A stretch of DNA of 64,000 nt, taken from Amorphochlora amoebiformis. Taxonomy: Eukaryota; Cercozoa; Chlorarachniophyceae. The translations under genes and the position numbers were made by a program. How positions within the stretch are numbered: the first letter of the stretch is position 1; each line of letters starts with the position of its first letter. Positions 62,781 to 64,000 of this stretch are shown here, piece by piece. The notes under the pieces were generated by a model. That model saw only the letters and a list, made by a program, of their open reading frames with translations. It made no database searches and had not been told where the DNA came from. The stretch covers positions 682,001 to 746,000 of the forward strand of contig BAAHQB010000070.1 of NCBI GenBank assembly GCA_054601695.1. The letters are read 5' to 3'.

Positions 62781-63158
62781 TAGATATTTCACAAGTTGAG
62801 AAGAGTTCTGGCGTGAAATCGGAAAAGAAATTTCGAAAATGACTTCTTAACTGCTCGCATGGCTCAACACACAGCGCACGACACAACACTGCCGCCATCT
62901 GGCCGATTCCGGGAGTATGGCGTGACCAAGGGCTATGTTACATAATGTGCTATATCCAAAGGTAGATATCACGTTATCAAGATGTATAGATATACTGATA
63001 TATCAGAATGGATATGCATATATCCTAATAATATTGCACATACACGTGTCCACAGTCAGATATTATTTCGCCTCCATACATACCCAGCCACCCTCGACAC
63101 GTCGCGCGCGTAGTCTGGACTCGCTTCTCCGGGATTCTTGGCTCTAAAACAGAAAATA
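62781..63158. promoter_or_regulatory. Start region of CYP51
   Basis: Unique sequence upstream of the CYP51 ATG, with ACACGTGTCC at 63042-63051 identical to the TenI/PhoD gap. It probably serves the divergent Cys-rich gene as well. Confidence 0.4.
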
Positions 63159-64000
63159 ATGTTGCTCGTCATCGCCGCCTCACTGGCCGCCGTTCTACTG
63201 GGCCTGTATTTGGTATTCCACCTTGCTAATTCAGCCTCTCGATTCTTGTCGGGAGCCGCGATTGAGAATTTTATCCGAGATCCGGATTCGCATGTGATAG
63301 TTGAGCAAATGCTGGCATTCTACTCAGTATTTGGCGCCGAAACCCGTCAAGACCAAGGATGGGAAAACCTTGGCGCTGCCCCCGGTTTGGACTGAGCAGC
63401 TGGCAGGAGATGTGGTCTCTGAACCATGTTGTGTTTTGTTCACAGGTGTATACCGGAGGGATTCCCGTGATAGGGGGATTAATGAAGTTCATCTCCCACC
63501 CGCTCAAGGCCGTGCATGCTGGCTATGAGGAGAAGGTGAAACGTAACACAGAGAGATAGAGGAAAACGTAGCATATTTAAGCGAGCTTCCTCGAAAGCCA
63601 TCCGACGAATAACCATCATGATGATTTGCGACCTATATTCAGGGTGATTGCTTTACTATCGATATGATCGGTAAGAGACTTACTTTCCTCATCGGTCCCA
63701 AGGCCGGCGAGGTCTTCTTTAACTCCACGGACGCCGAACTTGGCCAGGAGGAGGTGATTAAAAATGGTAGCATCTCGTGAGAGGAAAACCAAATCTTTTA
63801 ACGTTGCATCGCCTCTAGGTATACAAATTCATGACCGCCGTGTTTGGCAAGGGCATTGTCTACGACGCACCGGCGCACATAAGGCGAGAAAATCCACCCG
63901 AGTGAATCGAACACATGTAAAGAAGCACGTGGATATAAACCCCCCTCGCAACAACGCTTAGAGATCCCTTTCATGATGGCCAGAACTTACCGTGGCTAGA
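63159..64000 (+). CDS. CYP51: Sterol 14-alpha-demethylase (CYP51), 5' part
   Basis: Five exons, 63159-63293, 63328-63411, 63446-63535, 63643-63753 and 63819 to about 63901, join in phase; the gene runs past the window edge. CYP51 is the cytochrome P450 that removes the 14-alpha methyl group in sterol synthesis, on the ER membrane. The start MLLVIAASLAAVLLGLYLVF is the N-terminal membrane anchor. Next come LALPPVWTEQ and VYTGGIPVIGGLMKFISHPL (family PPxxxxxIPxxGxxxxFxxxP), then GDCFTIDMIGKRLTFLIGPK, and VYKFMTAVFGKGIVYDAPAH with HIRRE. These match the family's YGDxFTV, L.G, EVYxFxxPxFGxGVVxD and YxxRxEQ segments. The haem-binding region lies outside. Introns 1 and 2 are only 34 bases each. Confidence 0.85.

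Overview
This is a eukaryotic nuclear window. It contains spliced genes with GT-AG and a few GC-AG introns, very long TA-dinucleotide microsatellites, and interstitial blocks of the TTAGGG-type telomere repeat. The recognisable proteins are sterol 14-demethylase (CYP51), a MOZART2-type spindle protein, a FAM135-type lipase, a ThiE/TenI barrel, a PhoD-like phosphatase and a PAP/fibrillin-type protein. The last suggests an algal or otherwise plastid-derived protist, but I cannot name the species. Most long open frames here are translated TA repeats (Tyr-Ile runs) and are not genes. I built gene models by finding short open exons with splice signals and checking that reading phase is kept across each join. 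No transcript or database search was available.

Layout: 1-5.9 kb is satellite and microsatellite with little coding evidence. Gene K (-, 8269 to 5964) is divergent from the small gene M (+, 8371 to 10600). A CTAG-rich gap (10601-11280) separates M from the convergent gene A (-, 19890 to 11281), which encodes a charged, probably disordered protein. Gene B (-, 23713 to 20229) and coiled-coil gene D (-, 26840 to 24061) follow. MZT2 (+, 27002 to 28409) is divergent from D. The ThiE/TenI gene (-, 33343 to 29609) is divergent from the PhoD-like gene (+, ending 36994). The FAM135 gene (-, 48655 to 38592; 28 exons, 967 residues) is convergent with PhoD across a CTAG- and GTATAC-rich gap and divergent from the PAP/fibrillin gene (+, 48860 to 49854). 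Genes G (-, ending 50871) and H (-, ending 56703; tetraspanin-like) and a cysteine-rich exon set (61.6-62.8 kb) follow. CYP51 (+, from 63159) runs off the right edge.

Two organisational themes stand out. Genes alternate in divergent and convergent pairs: divergent starts lie about 100-200 bp apart, three of them with the same CACGTGTC motif, while convergent ends are separated by CTAG-rich spacers. Introns are inflated by TA tracts and by tandem arrays whose repeat unit is a copied splice junction, namely a fragment of the neighbouring exon edge plus its splice signal. At least ten such junction duplications occur in this window, and I regard them as the most interesting feature here.
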